A DNA stretch of 64,000 nucleotides from Erythroxylum novogranatense (GCA_029891385.1 CM057229.1:2542001-2606000); one strand, 5' to 3'. Positions 31,826 to 43,421 are shown, numbered from the stretch's first letter. A program made the numbers and translations. Notes: generated from the sequence alone by a model not told the origin.

Positions 31826-34800
31826 ACCTAAAGCCAATCGCCTTAGTATCTAATACCATAAGCGAGTCCATGAGAAACACAATTCTCTTGTGACAATGGC
31901 TTTGTCAACTAACAAGAACACTTTGCTCTCGGGAATTCTCTATCAGATATCATCTCGACTAATGATCTCCGAATCGGTGAGTACATGTTCGGATCGTCGA
32001 TGAGACCTTGGTTCCTTTGCTTGCAGATTAGCCCCATTGTATCACAATACAATCCTATGGGCCCATCACGCCTAGGGACCGATCAAGTTCGATAATGAAC
32101 TTCGATCCAAACCGCTTCTTCATGCATCTCATGCGGCAATGTACTCTGCCTCGGTTGATGAATCGCATCCTCTCTTGTTTGAACTTTTCCAACCGACCGC
32201 CACGCTATTCAAGTGAATGTGTATAACCTAATCATGATTCAGAATCATCCTTATCAGATTAGATACTGGCATCTGAATGCCCACTCACGTGGAGATTTCC
32301 ATCTCCAAACATCAAGAAAACATCCTTAGTGCTTCATAAGTACTTGAGGATATTCTTGACAGCCACCCAGTGACCCTCACCAGGATCCGATTGGTATCTG
32401 CTCGTAACACTTAGAGCATACGATACATCGGGCCTCGTACATAGCATTGTTCCATGCTCAACCTCTTTAGCATCTCATCTATGTACGATGCTTGTGAAAG
32501 ACCAAGCAACCTTTTGATTTATCTCTATAAATCTATATCCCAAGGATATAAGTTGCTTTACCAAGGTCTTTCAAGGCAAATTGTTTGGAAAACTAAATTT
32601 TAACTGATTGCAGCATAGAGACATCGTTTCCGAGTAACAGTATGTCATCTACATACAACACAAGGAATACGATTGCAGTCCCATTAACCTTCTTATACAC
32701 ACAATGATCATCCGAATTTTGTGAGAAATCAAACTCTTTGATTGACTCAACTAAACGGATAATCCAACTCCTGGATGCTTGCTTCAATCCAAACATGGAT
32801 TTCTGAAGCTTGCATACCATTTCGCCATCGATGGAAGTGAACACCTCAGGTTGTGTCATACACATCCTCGGGTAGATTTCCTCTCAGGAAAGCTATCTTC
32901 ACATCCATTTGCCATATCTCATAATCATACTGAGCGGCAATGGCTATGAGTATCCTAATGGATTTAAGCATTGCTACGGGGCTGAAGATTTCGTCATAGT
33001 CAACTCTTTGTCTGTGACGATATCCTTTGGCCATTAGCCTCGCTTCATAGGTAATTCAGATTACCATCCATGTTGGTTTTCTTCTGAAAACTCCTTTGCA
33101 CCCTGTGGGTTTTATCCCTTCAGGTGTAACAACCAAAATCCATACTTGGTTTATGCATGGAATCCATTTCAGATTTTTATGGCACAAAGCCATTTTTCAG
33201 ACTCTGAACTCTTCAGAACCTCTTCATAGGTAGTAGGCTCATCATCTCATATGAGCAATACGTCATTCTGTTCCTTGCGAGAAATTCATATCTCTCGGGA
33301 ACAGTGCATATCCTACTTGACCTACGAAATTCTTGTGTAGTAGAAGGTTGAACTGTTACCTCATCTACATGAGTTACAGTTTCAAGTTCAGGCAGTTGAT
33401 CTGTGTTTGTTCGAGCATCTTGAACTTCTCTAAGTTCAACTTTGCTCCCACTGTCCTCTTGTAAAAGAAACTCTTTCTTTAAGAAAACAGCATGCTTGGA
33501 AACAAACAACTTTTGTTCCTAAGCAAGGTAGAATTGATATTCCACGAACAAACACTTGTCAGCTTTGCATCAAGCTAATCTGACTGTGTCCGCTTCACGT
33601 AAGCAAGACAATCCCAAACTTTCAGCTAAGAAAGATAGGGTTTTCTGTTAGTCCATATCTCCATATGGAGTAACATCAACTGTCTTTAATGGAACTCATT
33701 TAACAAGTAAACAAATTGTCTCAAGCGATATTCCCAAAAGCTGCAAAACCTATCATCAATCGCACCATGTCTAACAAGGTTCGATTTCTCCTTTCAGCCA
33801 CACCATTGTGCTGCGGCGTGTAAGGAGGAGTGTACTGAGATAAAATCTCATGATCTCTGAGATAATCCAAAACTGTTGGTGTAAGCATTTTCCATCACGA
33901 TCAGATCGTAATGTATTCATACTTTTACCAAGTTAGTTTTCTACTTCATTTCAATTATTTGAACTATTCAAATACTTGATTTGTATCTCATCGATCACAG
34001 ATACCTATATCGTGAATAATCACCGATAAAAGTAATGAAGTAAAAACAACCACTTCTGGCATGGATGGACATCGGACCACATACATCCGAATGTATTAGG
34101 TCTAATATTCCATTCTCTCGTTCATCCTTTCCTTTAAAGGATAACTTAGTCATCTTGCCTAATAAACAAGATTCGCATGTGTCATATGATTCATAATCAA
34201 ATGACCCTAAACATCCACTCTTATGGAGCTTAGCGATGCGTATCTCATTTATATGGCCAAGCCGACAATGCCATAAGTACGTTGATTTTAAATTATCTCG
34301 ATTATGTCTTTTCGCGTCATTGATATTCATAATTGGATATGATATATCTCATATGTCAATTCCATTGCATAATGTACCAGTACCATAGAGCATTCCATTC
34401 GAACTAATAGAACAACCATTGCTACTAAAAGTCAAATGGAAATAAGCTCTAATTAAACATAAAACATACAATATGTTCTTTGTTTAAAACAAGTACAAAA
34501 TGTCAATCATCCAATTTGATTACAAGCCCAGTAGGGAGTAACATGACATAAGTGCATACGGCTAATGTAGCAACCCTTGCTTCATTACCTGCACCAAGGT
34601 CTAGTGCTCCTTTTATGAGCTTTCTACTGTCCCTGAGGCCCTGCATAATATTTCATATGTATGAGTCACATCCGGTATCAAATACCGATATGTTTGGATC
34701 AGGAATAGTATTAACCTCAATGAAAAACATATTTGAAGAAGTAGAGGCATCTGATGCCTTCTTCTGCTTCAAGGACTTCAGATAGATTTTACAGTTTCGC

Positions 34801-35604
34801 CTCTAGTGGCTAGACTTGCCACAATGAAAGCAAAATCCTTTTGGGGAAGAATCTTTGGTTTTTCTTTGATGGCACTTCCATTTGGTTTCTTGCCCCTTTT
34901 CTTCTTTGAACCAGAAGAAGAAGCATCCACCATTATCACTTGCTATCTCTCTTGATAGCCTGCTCAGCTGTCATGAGCAGATTGATCAGCTTAGGAATTG
35001 TTGTGGATATTTGGTTTATCCGATAGTTTATCACAAAATGTGAATAACCATCAGACAATCCAACCAGAATTAAGTCTCTACTTAATTCATAATCCATTAC
35101 AAATCCTAAGACGGCCAATCTCTCAATATAGCCATTCATCTTCAGGGCATACTGCACAACAGTTATCTTTGGAGCCATCTTTGTGATGAAGAGAAGCGTT
35201 GAGGTCTTGAACCTTTCAGACTGAGCTCACTCATCAAACAGCTCCCTAAGATGAGATACTATAACGTGAGCATCCATGGACTCGTGCTGCTGTTGCAGCT
35301 CTGGTGACATCAAGACAAGCATAATGCAAGTATCCATATCACTGTCCTTTAGATGCTTACGATATGCTTTCTGATCCTTATCAGAAGCATTGGCAGCAGG
35401 TGCATCTGGAAGTGGAACATCTAGGACGTATCCCAGTTCCTCGGATCTGAGAACAATTCTCAGATTCCTTAGCCAATCAAGAAAATCGGTCCGTAATGTA
35501 GAGCGAATTAATCGAAAGACTTCTTCAATCAACCTAAACGCGATAGAGAAGGGATGATAGAATAAAAATGCCTGCATGATCATAAGGACTTGCATGACAT
35601 GCAT
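31826..35604 (-). pseudogene. Copia gag-pol remnants on the minus strand, heavily disrupted
   Basis: Reading right to left: gag with FLDWLRNLRIVLRSEELGYVL (about 35490), further gag (35178-34936), a CCHC knuckle CFHCGKSSH-RRNCK with a stop in place of one residue (about 34800-34835), GAG-pre-integrase YLWHCRLGH and the integrase start (34330-33995), reverse transcriptase ARLVAKGY-like start and DEIFSPVA (33034-32846), YVDDILL (near 32650), and a decayed RNase H with EAEYIAA-like residues near 32130. Many frameshifts and stops separate them. No functional product is expected. Confidence 0.85.
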
Positions 35605-35704
35605 ATGGCTCCCACTAGTTTCCTAGAATCCATAACCCTCTTTACGAATCCAGAGAAACGATGTGACATAATGTCCTAGTGGGTCGATATCCGACATTGC
35701 TAAG

Positions 35705-36105
35705 AGTGACCTTGAGTTTGCTCAACAAGCCACAACTTAGGTCAATCGGTAGGTATCGGTCATACCAATTGCATCATCGATAACCGACATTAAGAATGAC
35801 CTTGAGGTTAGCTCAACAAGCCACCTTATGTCTCGGGAGGTATCAGATATACCAATTACATCTTAGACACAACTATCGATCAGTGCTATCAACTTGTTGA
35901 TGTGTGCACTTCATTGGGTATCAACTCTTTGATGCGCATACATCTAATGTATGCTACCCAACTTCGCCTCTGTCCACGTTGATCTTGAGGTTAGCTCAAC
36001 AAATCAACGCTTCTAGGAAAACCGACCCATTAATCCGAAAATCTTATTTTCATGGTTTGAACATATTCGTATAGAGTGAGCTTGAGGTTAGCTCAACAAC
36101 CTAAC
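35705..36105. repeat. Four spaced copies of a CTTGAGGTTAGCTCAACAA motif
   Basis: Near-identical 19-mers at about 35711 (TTGAGTTTGCTCAACAA variant), 35804, 35983 and 36080, each followed by different sequence. They lie in the untranslated leader of the 9.7-kb Copia element, between gag and the palindrome array. Each contains an imperfect dyad (TTGAG...CTCAA). Confidence 0.8.
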
Positions 36106-36293
36106 CCTATAAGAACTCTGGTTCTTACCATATTAATGGAAGGCGTTAGTTTTCATATACCAAGGAGGGATTTCGGGTCTCTAGATTCCAAGCTTAAGGA
36201 TTATAGTCGCCAGGACTATATGGAATGATTTAGGTTTCATCAATCGTATTGAATCAATCCTTATAATCATCCATCATCCAACCTGAGCATGCC

Positions 36294-36525
36294 ACAAGTC
36301 GACTTTCATTAAATGCAAGTCGACTTATGCTTCTGCCCACACACAAGTCGACTTGTATAACACAAGTCGACTTATGTCACCTGCCCATGAACAAGTCGAC
36401 TTATAAGGTACTACAAGTCGACTTATACTGAGATCTTGAACAAGTCGACTTATTCTATCCACAAGTCGACTTATCCAAAAAATCTTGAACAAGTCGACTT
36501 ATTTCATATACAAGTCGACTTATCC
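36294..36525. repeat. Array of ten AAGTCGACTT palindromes
   Basis: Ten copies of a 10-bp self-complementary core with a central GTCGAC, usually extended to ACAAGTCGACTTAT, spaced irregularly by about 10-20 bases. The same motif occurs four times at the matching edge of each LTR (31720-31808 and 39513-39600), 18 in the whole element. Located in the internal leader of the Copia element. Confidence 0.93.
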
Positions 36526-37645
36526 AGGAAATTTTGCTATTATATCTAATCGGCTAATTCCTCAATCCATGCAATTCCAATTCACAATACCATTATACCT
36601 AGGGTAATATCTGTAAGTTGATGTATCAATGAACAATTCATTGAATCATGAATGCCTTAAATAGTCAAACTATATGAAAAGCTTGAAATGAGTCAAAACT
36701 CATTAATTTTCAAACAATTTAGGAACACCCAAATTATCATCCTAAGCATCTCTAGCTAGCATATACATTATCAAATTTACTTCAGCAGATGCCATAAAAA
36801 ATATGACGGTCAAAACAAACAAGATAATGCAATATACTAACGAGACGCTAATGTGACCAATTCGGCATTCAAAAATTCTTGGAAAAGCAACTTCAAGCAA
36901 TTCACTTTGGAAATCATACCACATCAAGATAACACATTTTTAATCACATTAAAAATGGTGCAAGGCATTGGAACTGAAAAAGCACACTCAATCAAGCCAA
37001 GCAAAACAGTCCCAACAATTTTCACAAAACTGTCCAGTTCTGTACATTGCTCGAAATGATCAATGAAACAATTTCAATAAATCATGAGAAAATTATATAG
37101 GTTACTACATGTTCAGAACATGCTACATGAATTTTTTCAGGATTTTAGGCCATCAAAAACTCAGTCAACCTAAATAACAAAACCGATTCAAAATATGTGT
37201 TCATCAGCACAGCAATTCCCAACAGCATAGAATAAATTCGTGAATAAATATCCAATCACCTTGAAATCCAATTTCCATGCTCACAGACATTCACCAACAT
37301 CTTAGAGACATGTAGGTGAAGGAAAATCCAGAAAACGATTTTTCTAGAATTTATTCTCGATTTTATACTACTGCCTGTTCCAGAATCGTTTCACAAAACA
37401 GCATCTGTAACCTTAGGGAATTAATTAGCAAAACTATATCAAATCAAATCGATAAATTCTGAAAATTCATAGACATATTCTCTAACATGTTATGAACATT
37501 TATGGGCAGAAAAATTTCGAAAAATACATCTCTATACAGAAACGAAATTTAGACAGCAAGCATGCATCAACATCAACAGCACTTAGGGTTTCTGATCTAG
37601 CTTAGGTTTTAGCTTCATACGGGATACCAGACTCTCTGATACCAC

Positions 37646-38201
37646 TGTAGGAAAATCCCGGGAGGTACATCACATGTACCGGCAGCGGAAAACAAAAATT
37701 TTGGTTCCCGGGACCTTCCCGAACCCAGGATCTTGGTATCCGTATGAAGACATAAACCTAAATAGCCAAAAGAGACTATCTCTAAAGGTGATCCACGCAG
37801 AGATCAGAAAACCTAACCGAGTCAAACCCCTTTGACCCGGGAATAGCTAGAACAGATTAAAGGCTGCTAGACCCTACCTCTGTCCTGGAGAGCTGAAGGA
37901 AACGTTGGAGACTTGCCTTGGAGAAGAGAAGAAACGATGGTGCTTGATGAGGAAGAAGAAAGTTGAAACCTTTTCAAAGCTTTTAAACCTTAACTATTAA
38001 GGAAGCTTTTCTCCTTCTTCAAAACCTAGCCACCGTCGACCATCAAGCTTCCAATGTCCTTATACATGTGTTTTTAACTAATTAAAAGGCAACCATGAAA
38101 TTAGGACAAGTGGAAGCTTTTTGGCCATTCATTCTTTAATGAATAAAGTAAGAAAGCTTTGAAAAGTAAAGCTAATCTCTTCTCCTTCCATTTCCAACGT
38201 G

Positions 38202-38258
<57 letters not shown>

Positions 38259-39604
38259 TACTTAATTAATTAACATATATATATAATTACTAAGAGGTCC
38301 AGTCAAACCCGGCCTTATTTCCATTTCAAGCCCCCGGTCAAACATTTCTAAACCTTTCTTAGCAATATTGATGTCGCGATCTCATCGGGACATATCCCAA
38401 TCCCATCGGATCCATTTAATCCTAATGCTCTCCATAATTGGAACTCGTCTAATTACTATTTTACTGATTCTCTCAAACACTCTTAAGCGTGTGACCCTTT
38501 GAAGCTTCCGGTTATGTTGGCCACTTAGATTAACAATTAATCTGAAAGCAAGTCATGAGCGGTATCTAGAACACATCATGACCCCAATTGACCGGAAAGT
38601 AATCGGTTTGATGTATTCATCACGAACCGATCACAAACCCTTCCATGTACAATTACTGGTGCAATTCGTCCTTTCACCATCCTATACCCCACTTGGTTAT
38701 GAGTATGGTCAAAGTGTCAACTCTTACTAGATCGAGTCTAGCCAGTGATAACAGATCTCGCCCTATGACTCATTACTTTATATGTCCATGAAGACACTCT
38801 TCATGACATATTCACTCGCCGAGATTTACAAGTAATGATCCCGACAAGAGGCCATGGGTATCTCCTCTCGCTAATCCGTAAGTGGTGAATCCTTTATTGG
38901 CTACTCAATTATCTTGAATACCTCAAACTGCACTCCAAGCACCACCCTATGAGTTACCTCCGAAGGCAACAAGGAATGGAGTCAAAGCACGGATCAAGAT
39001 TCAAGATATCCTCGAGTACCTCAAGTCAAGGATACTTGCACCATTGCTATGATGAGATTATCACCGACACTAGATAAGATATCCATGTGATGATCTCATG
39101 GCAGTCATCCAATGAACTTACTACCGCTAGTAAGCATCCACATGTCAATTCTAAATATCTCATATTTACGCTTCGAGATCCACCGCTGATCCAATCAAGG
39201 AATATGACATGTGCTAGTATATCCGGATTAATGATGTCCGGTCTCATTAATCCTATGACTAGGAGAATTTAGATCTTGACACAATTGCACATGATAGGAA
39301 TCTCGGAGTATGATCACATCATAATTTCCTTTATGCTATGTCATATATCATGGACTTCATTAATCGATTAAAGATCCAATCAATTCATAAACAATGTTCA
39401 TGAACATCAAATTAATGAATTATGCCTTTTCTTTATTTATTCATTCGATACGCATCGTGAATAAAAGCGCTAAAGGGATTGCCTTTAGGGCACAAATAAA
39501 ATGACTCCTTGAATAAGTCGACTTATGCAATGTACAAGTCGACTTATCGGTACTTTTCAAGAACAAGTCGACTTATCAGTAGTACAAGTCGACTTGTACT
39601 TACA
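37646..39604 (-). repeat. Long Copia LTR, right copy (5' LTR of the element)
   Basis: About 1.96 kb. Longer than the left copy mainly because of a TA dinucleotide run at 38204-38254. Four AAGTCGACTT palindromes sit at 39513-39600, which is the U3 start in element orientation. Confidence 0.9.
38204..38254. repeat. (TA)n microsatellite inside the right LTR
   Basis: About 25 TA units. The left LTR has only a short ACATATATATA at the same point, so the run expanded after insertion or differs through assembly. Confidence 0.9.
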
Positions 39605-39914
39605 GGTTGGGTCCTAGAATCTGTGCAGGACAGCATTTAGCTATGGTTGAGGTTAAGCTTGTTCTGTGCATGATCATCCGACAATACTCATTCACTGTAT
39701 CTCCGAACTACGTTCATGCCCCTATGATGGTTTTTACCGTTCAACCTCAATATGGTGCCCAGCTACTCTTCAAGAAAATTTCAGACTGAGGACTGTTGTT
39801 TCATGTGCAGTTGCTATTTTATGCAGTTCTGTGCATAAGTAATAAGGGAGTTCCTTCAAATTACGTATGGCAATGACTGACAATTTCTGTCTGTTTAGCT
39901 TTTAGAGGGTGGTG

Positions 39915-40467
39915 ACCGTAAAAGTTAATTTCAAGAAAAATAAATGTTTCAAAAAAATATTTTTAAAGATAAAATTTTCAAATTAATTAATAAATATATT
40001 TTTTAGTTCTTTTATTTTTAGCTTTTTACACATAATTCTCACAATATTCATAAACATATATTTATGATTATTTTGATATTTATATAATATTATTTGACTT
40101 TTATATATTTTAATATTTAATTTTATATTAGTTTTATTTATGTTATAATCTATATAAAAGATCTGGTTAAATATATTCTTATTTATGTTTCATATGGTTT
40201 AAAATTATATAATTATTAATATATTGTGTTCTTGCATATTGTTTAATATATTTTAATAATTTTATATACATAAATAATTTTATTACAAAATAAATATAGT
40301 AAAAATAAAAGTGTTTTTTTTTATGTTGTCAAACAATCTATTATATGAATATCTTTCAAATAAACTCTTTTTTAAATGACAGCTAAACAGTCAACTAACT
40401 TCTTAGAAAAAATTCTTTTTAGAAAAGCTATACTAATATAAGCTTATCCAAATAGACACTAGGTCCA
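39915..40467 (-). repeat. AT-rich dispersed repeat, copy 3 (reverse orientation)
   Basis: The reverse complement matches the copies at 14064 and 20340 through most of their length (for example the blocks around TTTGTAATAAAATTATTTATGTAT and TATAACATAA). This copy's outer end reads TATTTGGATAAGCTT, reminiscent of plant MITE termini. Confidence 0.6.
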
Positions 40468-40469
40468 AT

Positions 40470-41580
40470 TTGAGCCCAAATTCGATTAGGCTACAATAGA
40501 TCAAAGTTCATCCCGATCTAACTTAGTCCTAATTTTTTATTTTTAAAGCAAACATAGAAAACAACATCAAATTGAGTTAGGTTTAAGCAACCTAAATCTT
40601 AACTTTATTCAATATTTGATTTAAAAAAAAGGTTCAATCAATCTAAACTTAACTCGTTAATTTCAGGTTAGTCAAGCAGGACTTGACTTAGGTCTGAGCC
40701 CAAGTTTACTACAAATGCCTCCTACCAATAATCATCGTGTGTGTAATGTTGATTGAAAGCAAATTGTCGTGTCTCTTCATTAAATATTAGTTTTAATTTG
40801 TGATTTAATTTTAACATTCTTAAATAATTTATGCGTGATTGCATACATTCACTTATTTATTTAAACATAAATTAAATCATTTTCTCCAAAAAAAGAATTA
40901 ATTAGTCAATCTAAATACTTCTCATTTATAATATATTAAAAGTTTGATTAGCCACTCGACCAAAATTAAATTTATAAAACTAAGTTAGCTTTGAGTATTG
41001 TAACATAATATTAATTTATTTGTCTGATTTTAAGATTAGTAAGTAATTTAAATAAATTATAATTTATAAGTTATTATAATTGTTTTATTCGGTGATTTCT
41101 AAGGTCTCTTATTAGAGATAACAATGATTTGGGTCAGGGTGGGCCCAATTGTTGTTGAGCTATCGGGCCTAATAAGGCAAGGCCTAAGCTGAAGTTCAAA
41201 TTCAAGCTCCAGTTTTATTTTTAATTTTAAATATAATAAATCGATGTCGTTTTGAGTTATTAAATTTTGGTAGTCCGAGTCAGAGCCCAACCAAACCTCC
41301 GATCAACTTAAGCTTGACTTAACCTAGTCCAACTCGGGCCTTTTAATCATCTCTGTCTTTCTAGTTTCTATTACCTATCAACAAGCATTTATTAACTGAT
41401 AATATTAAAACTAAGAATGCATATTTTTAATAATTAATTAAATTAATTAAAATATTGTAATTATCAATATATTATAATTAATTATTTACAATATAATTAA
41501 TTAAATTATTAATTATAATAAATTATTATTTTTAATATTTTATTAATCAATTACTATCAATGATAATAGTGATTATTCCT
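40470..41580. other. Intergenic AT-rich DNA, no gene seen
   Basis: AT-rich spacer with degenerate tracts of GGCCTAA / TCAAGC-type words that look like old repeat DNA. No exon or element boundary recognised. Confidence 0.4.
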
Positions 41581-41788
41581 TTCATTTAACCAACAATTAT
41601 AATTGTAATTGTAATATTTATCATCATTCTTTACTATATTGTATATTCATTTTATTCCTATTATCATTCTCTCATGTGAATCATTTAATCAACAATTATA
41701 ATTATAATTGTAATATTTATCATCATTCTTTACTATATTGTGTATTCATTTTTATTCCTATTATCATTCTCTTATATGAATCGTCTCA
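41581..41788. repeat. Two-copy 99-bp tandem repeat
   Basis: The unit starting CAACAATTATAATT at 41591 recurs at 41690 with a few substitutions and one extra T. It contains TATTTATCATCATTCTTTAC and ATTCCTATTATCATTCTC in both copies. Confidence 0.85.
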
Positions 41789-41789
41789 T

Positions 41790-42720
41790 AAAATGTCTAT
41801 TTTAATAATTTGTCAAATTAGTATATAAAATAGAGTTAATTGAAAGAGTCAACACAACACAATTGACGGATTAAAGAAAATAAGATCACATTTCGAACGT
41901 AATTTTAATGTTTCTAAAAGATCAAATTTAACTCCAGCCAATGTTCTTCAAAACTATAATTCATTCAGATATTATTTTTAATTGTTTGTTTAATTAAAAT
42001 TGCCTGCTGTTGACTTTTCAACGGATCTTAGTGCAATGAATTTGGAACCAAAACATCAAATCCAATAACGACATTTATATATATAATTGGGAGTTAATTA
42101 TATATATATAATTAACTTGCTTTAATTAATTTTTCTCCTTATTATATTTAACTTTTAAAATTAAACATTGAATTTAATCGAATTTTTTATTCTTTAAATA
42201 AAAATAAGATTTTATTAAAATTTTCTATTATTTACGTTATAATTATGATTACAGTATAAATTATAAAACATATTATAAAATATTAAAATTAAAATTTTTA
42301 GGCCCAATTTAAAATTTAAGAAATCAAAATAATTAATTAAAACAATTTATTTTCTCTCTTTTAATTAATAAGTTCCCATGATTAAGCTGAATTATTATTT
42401 TTTAAAATTTATTAATATTTGCTCTCGTGTCCCTACTCCCTCCAGAAACCAAAATATCGAGTAATATTTCTGTCAGGTTCCTAATTTTATGGAAAAAAAA
42501 AGGGAAAAATAGTTAGGCACGTGACAAAATAAGGTGACCAAACTACCCTTATTAACAAAACGCTAATCGCGTGAATCCCACGCTAATTAACTTAATTAAC
42601 TCAGTCAAGGTAGATTAGAGGAAAAGTCGTTAATTTTTCTCAGCTTATTGAGTGTGACCATACAGAGTTAAAATTTTCTAATAATAAATAGTCTCCCTCT
42701 CACTTTTTATTGGACGTATT
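41790..42720. other. Intergenic AT-rich DNA upstream of the PP2C gene
   Basis: No coding exon. The last part, 42480-42720, is less AT-rich and is the probable promoter region of the phosphatase gene. Confidence 0.4.
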
Positions 42721-42814
42721 TAGGGTTTCCATTTTTGTTGTTCTTGGCGCGAGCTTGCACCGAAGTTTCAGGATTCTGTATTTTGTTGCCTTGCGAGCGA
42801 TAGCGAAAGGTCAG

Positions 42815-43275
42815 GTAAGGAGCTGAAAGGAGGAAGAAGGTTAGAAGGTCAAAGGCCTCGTGTTTATCTGTCACCTAACACCTTCCTCTTTATGCGCATG
42901 TGAACTAGAGAGGATTTTGATTCTTCGGTCTCTGGTTCTGGTTCTGGTTTCTTCAATCGATCAATGTTCGTTTTCTAGTTGCTTCATGATTTTTATTTTT
43001 GCTTTCTTTTATGTTTTCCTAATTCGTTGTTTTTCTTTTCTTTTCCCCGTTTTGTGGGATTCATTTCTGAACGAACGCACTGTCATCGATCTTCCATGGT
43101 TTGTTGTTTTCTCTTATATGTTCCGTACGGATGATGGAATAAAAGTAATTTTAAATGGTAAAATACGGTTTTAGGTCTATATATAGGAGATTGCTGTATA
43201 GATGTGTGGTTTTGTTTTGGAATTGTTTTTTCTTTTTGCACTTGTAAAGATCTCATCGTTTTCTCTCTTTTTCAG
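42815..43275 (+). other. Probable 5'-UTR intron of the PP2C gene
   Basis: CAG|GTAAGG donor at 42815 and a pyrimidine-rich TCTTTTTCAG acceptor ending at 43275. The sequence between is T-rich, as expected of a plant intron. Splicing would remove the short frames at 42860-43174. Needs transcript evidence. Confidence 0.6.
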
Positions 43276-43334
43276 ATTTTTGAGAAAGGAGTGACTGTAT
43301 TGCTGCAATCTAAAGCATCGGTGCTTTAAGAGTT

Positions 43335-43421
43335 ATGATAGTGTATGCTTTATGTAGGGGCAAAGGTCCTGCTTCCTTTCATTGGTTGGTTCTGGTGAAA
43401 TATTTGGGGTTAAGTGGTTAA
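43335..43421 (+). promoter_or_regulatory. Upstream ORF, 28 codons, ending one base before the main start
   Basis: ATG at 43335 opens a frame that stops with TAA at 43419-43421; the PP2C ATG is at 43423. In the spliced leader it would be met before the main start, so it could lower translation. Peptide conservation unknown. Confidence 0.6.

Larger units (their letters stand above)
29898..39604 (-). mobile_element. Ty1/Copia LTR retrotransposon, 9.7 kb, antisense to the host gene
   Basis: LTRs at 29898-31812 and 37646-39604 (about 1.92 and 1.96 kb), ends TGTAGG and TTACA, flanked by GGTTG at 29893-29897 and 39605-39609. On the minus strand the primer-binding site TGGTATCAGAG (37634-37644) lies next to the right LTR and the polypurine tract AAGTGGGAGATT (31813-31825) next to the left LTR, so transcription would run right to left. 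Gag, CCHC knuckle, integrase, reverse transcriptase and RNase H remnants lie between, all interrupted. Insertion point is within the haem-loop codons of the P450 pseudogene. Confidence 0.93.
22559..39789 (+). pseudogene. CYP721A-like P450 pseudogene split by three LTR insertions
   Basis: Tandem paralogue of the intact P450 at 18221. Gene pieces: 22559-22911 and 27627-27762 (exon 1), 27913-28157 (exon 2, 245 bp), 28239-28602 (exon 3, 364 bp), 28685-28748, 29644-29897 and 39610-39789 (exon 4). Exon 2 and 3 lengths equal those of the intact copy. In-frame stops that do not depend on the insertions occur at 22646, 22805, 28339, 28507 and 29889, the last inside the haem-loop region. The I-helix reads FVGKETVAN, so the usual A/G at the start and the second Thr are changed. 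A 26-codon in-frame duplication lies at 29673-29828. Exon 4 still ends with PRICAGQHLAM and a normal C-terminus. Nothing suggests a functional product. Confidence 0.93.

Noticed and set aside
34552..34785. Plus-strand frame inside the 9.7-kb Copia element
   Set aside because: Antisense shadow of the gag/protease remnants, which read on the minus strand.
36294..36525. Regularly repeated short motif resembling a CRISPR array
   Set aside because: Repeats are 10-14 bp palindromes with irregular 10-20 bp spacing in a plant retrotransposon leader; no cas genes and wrong biological context.
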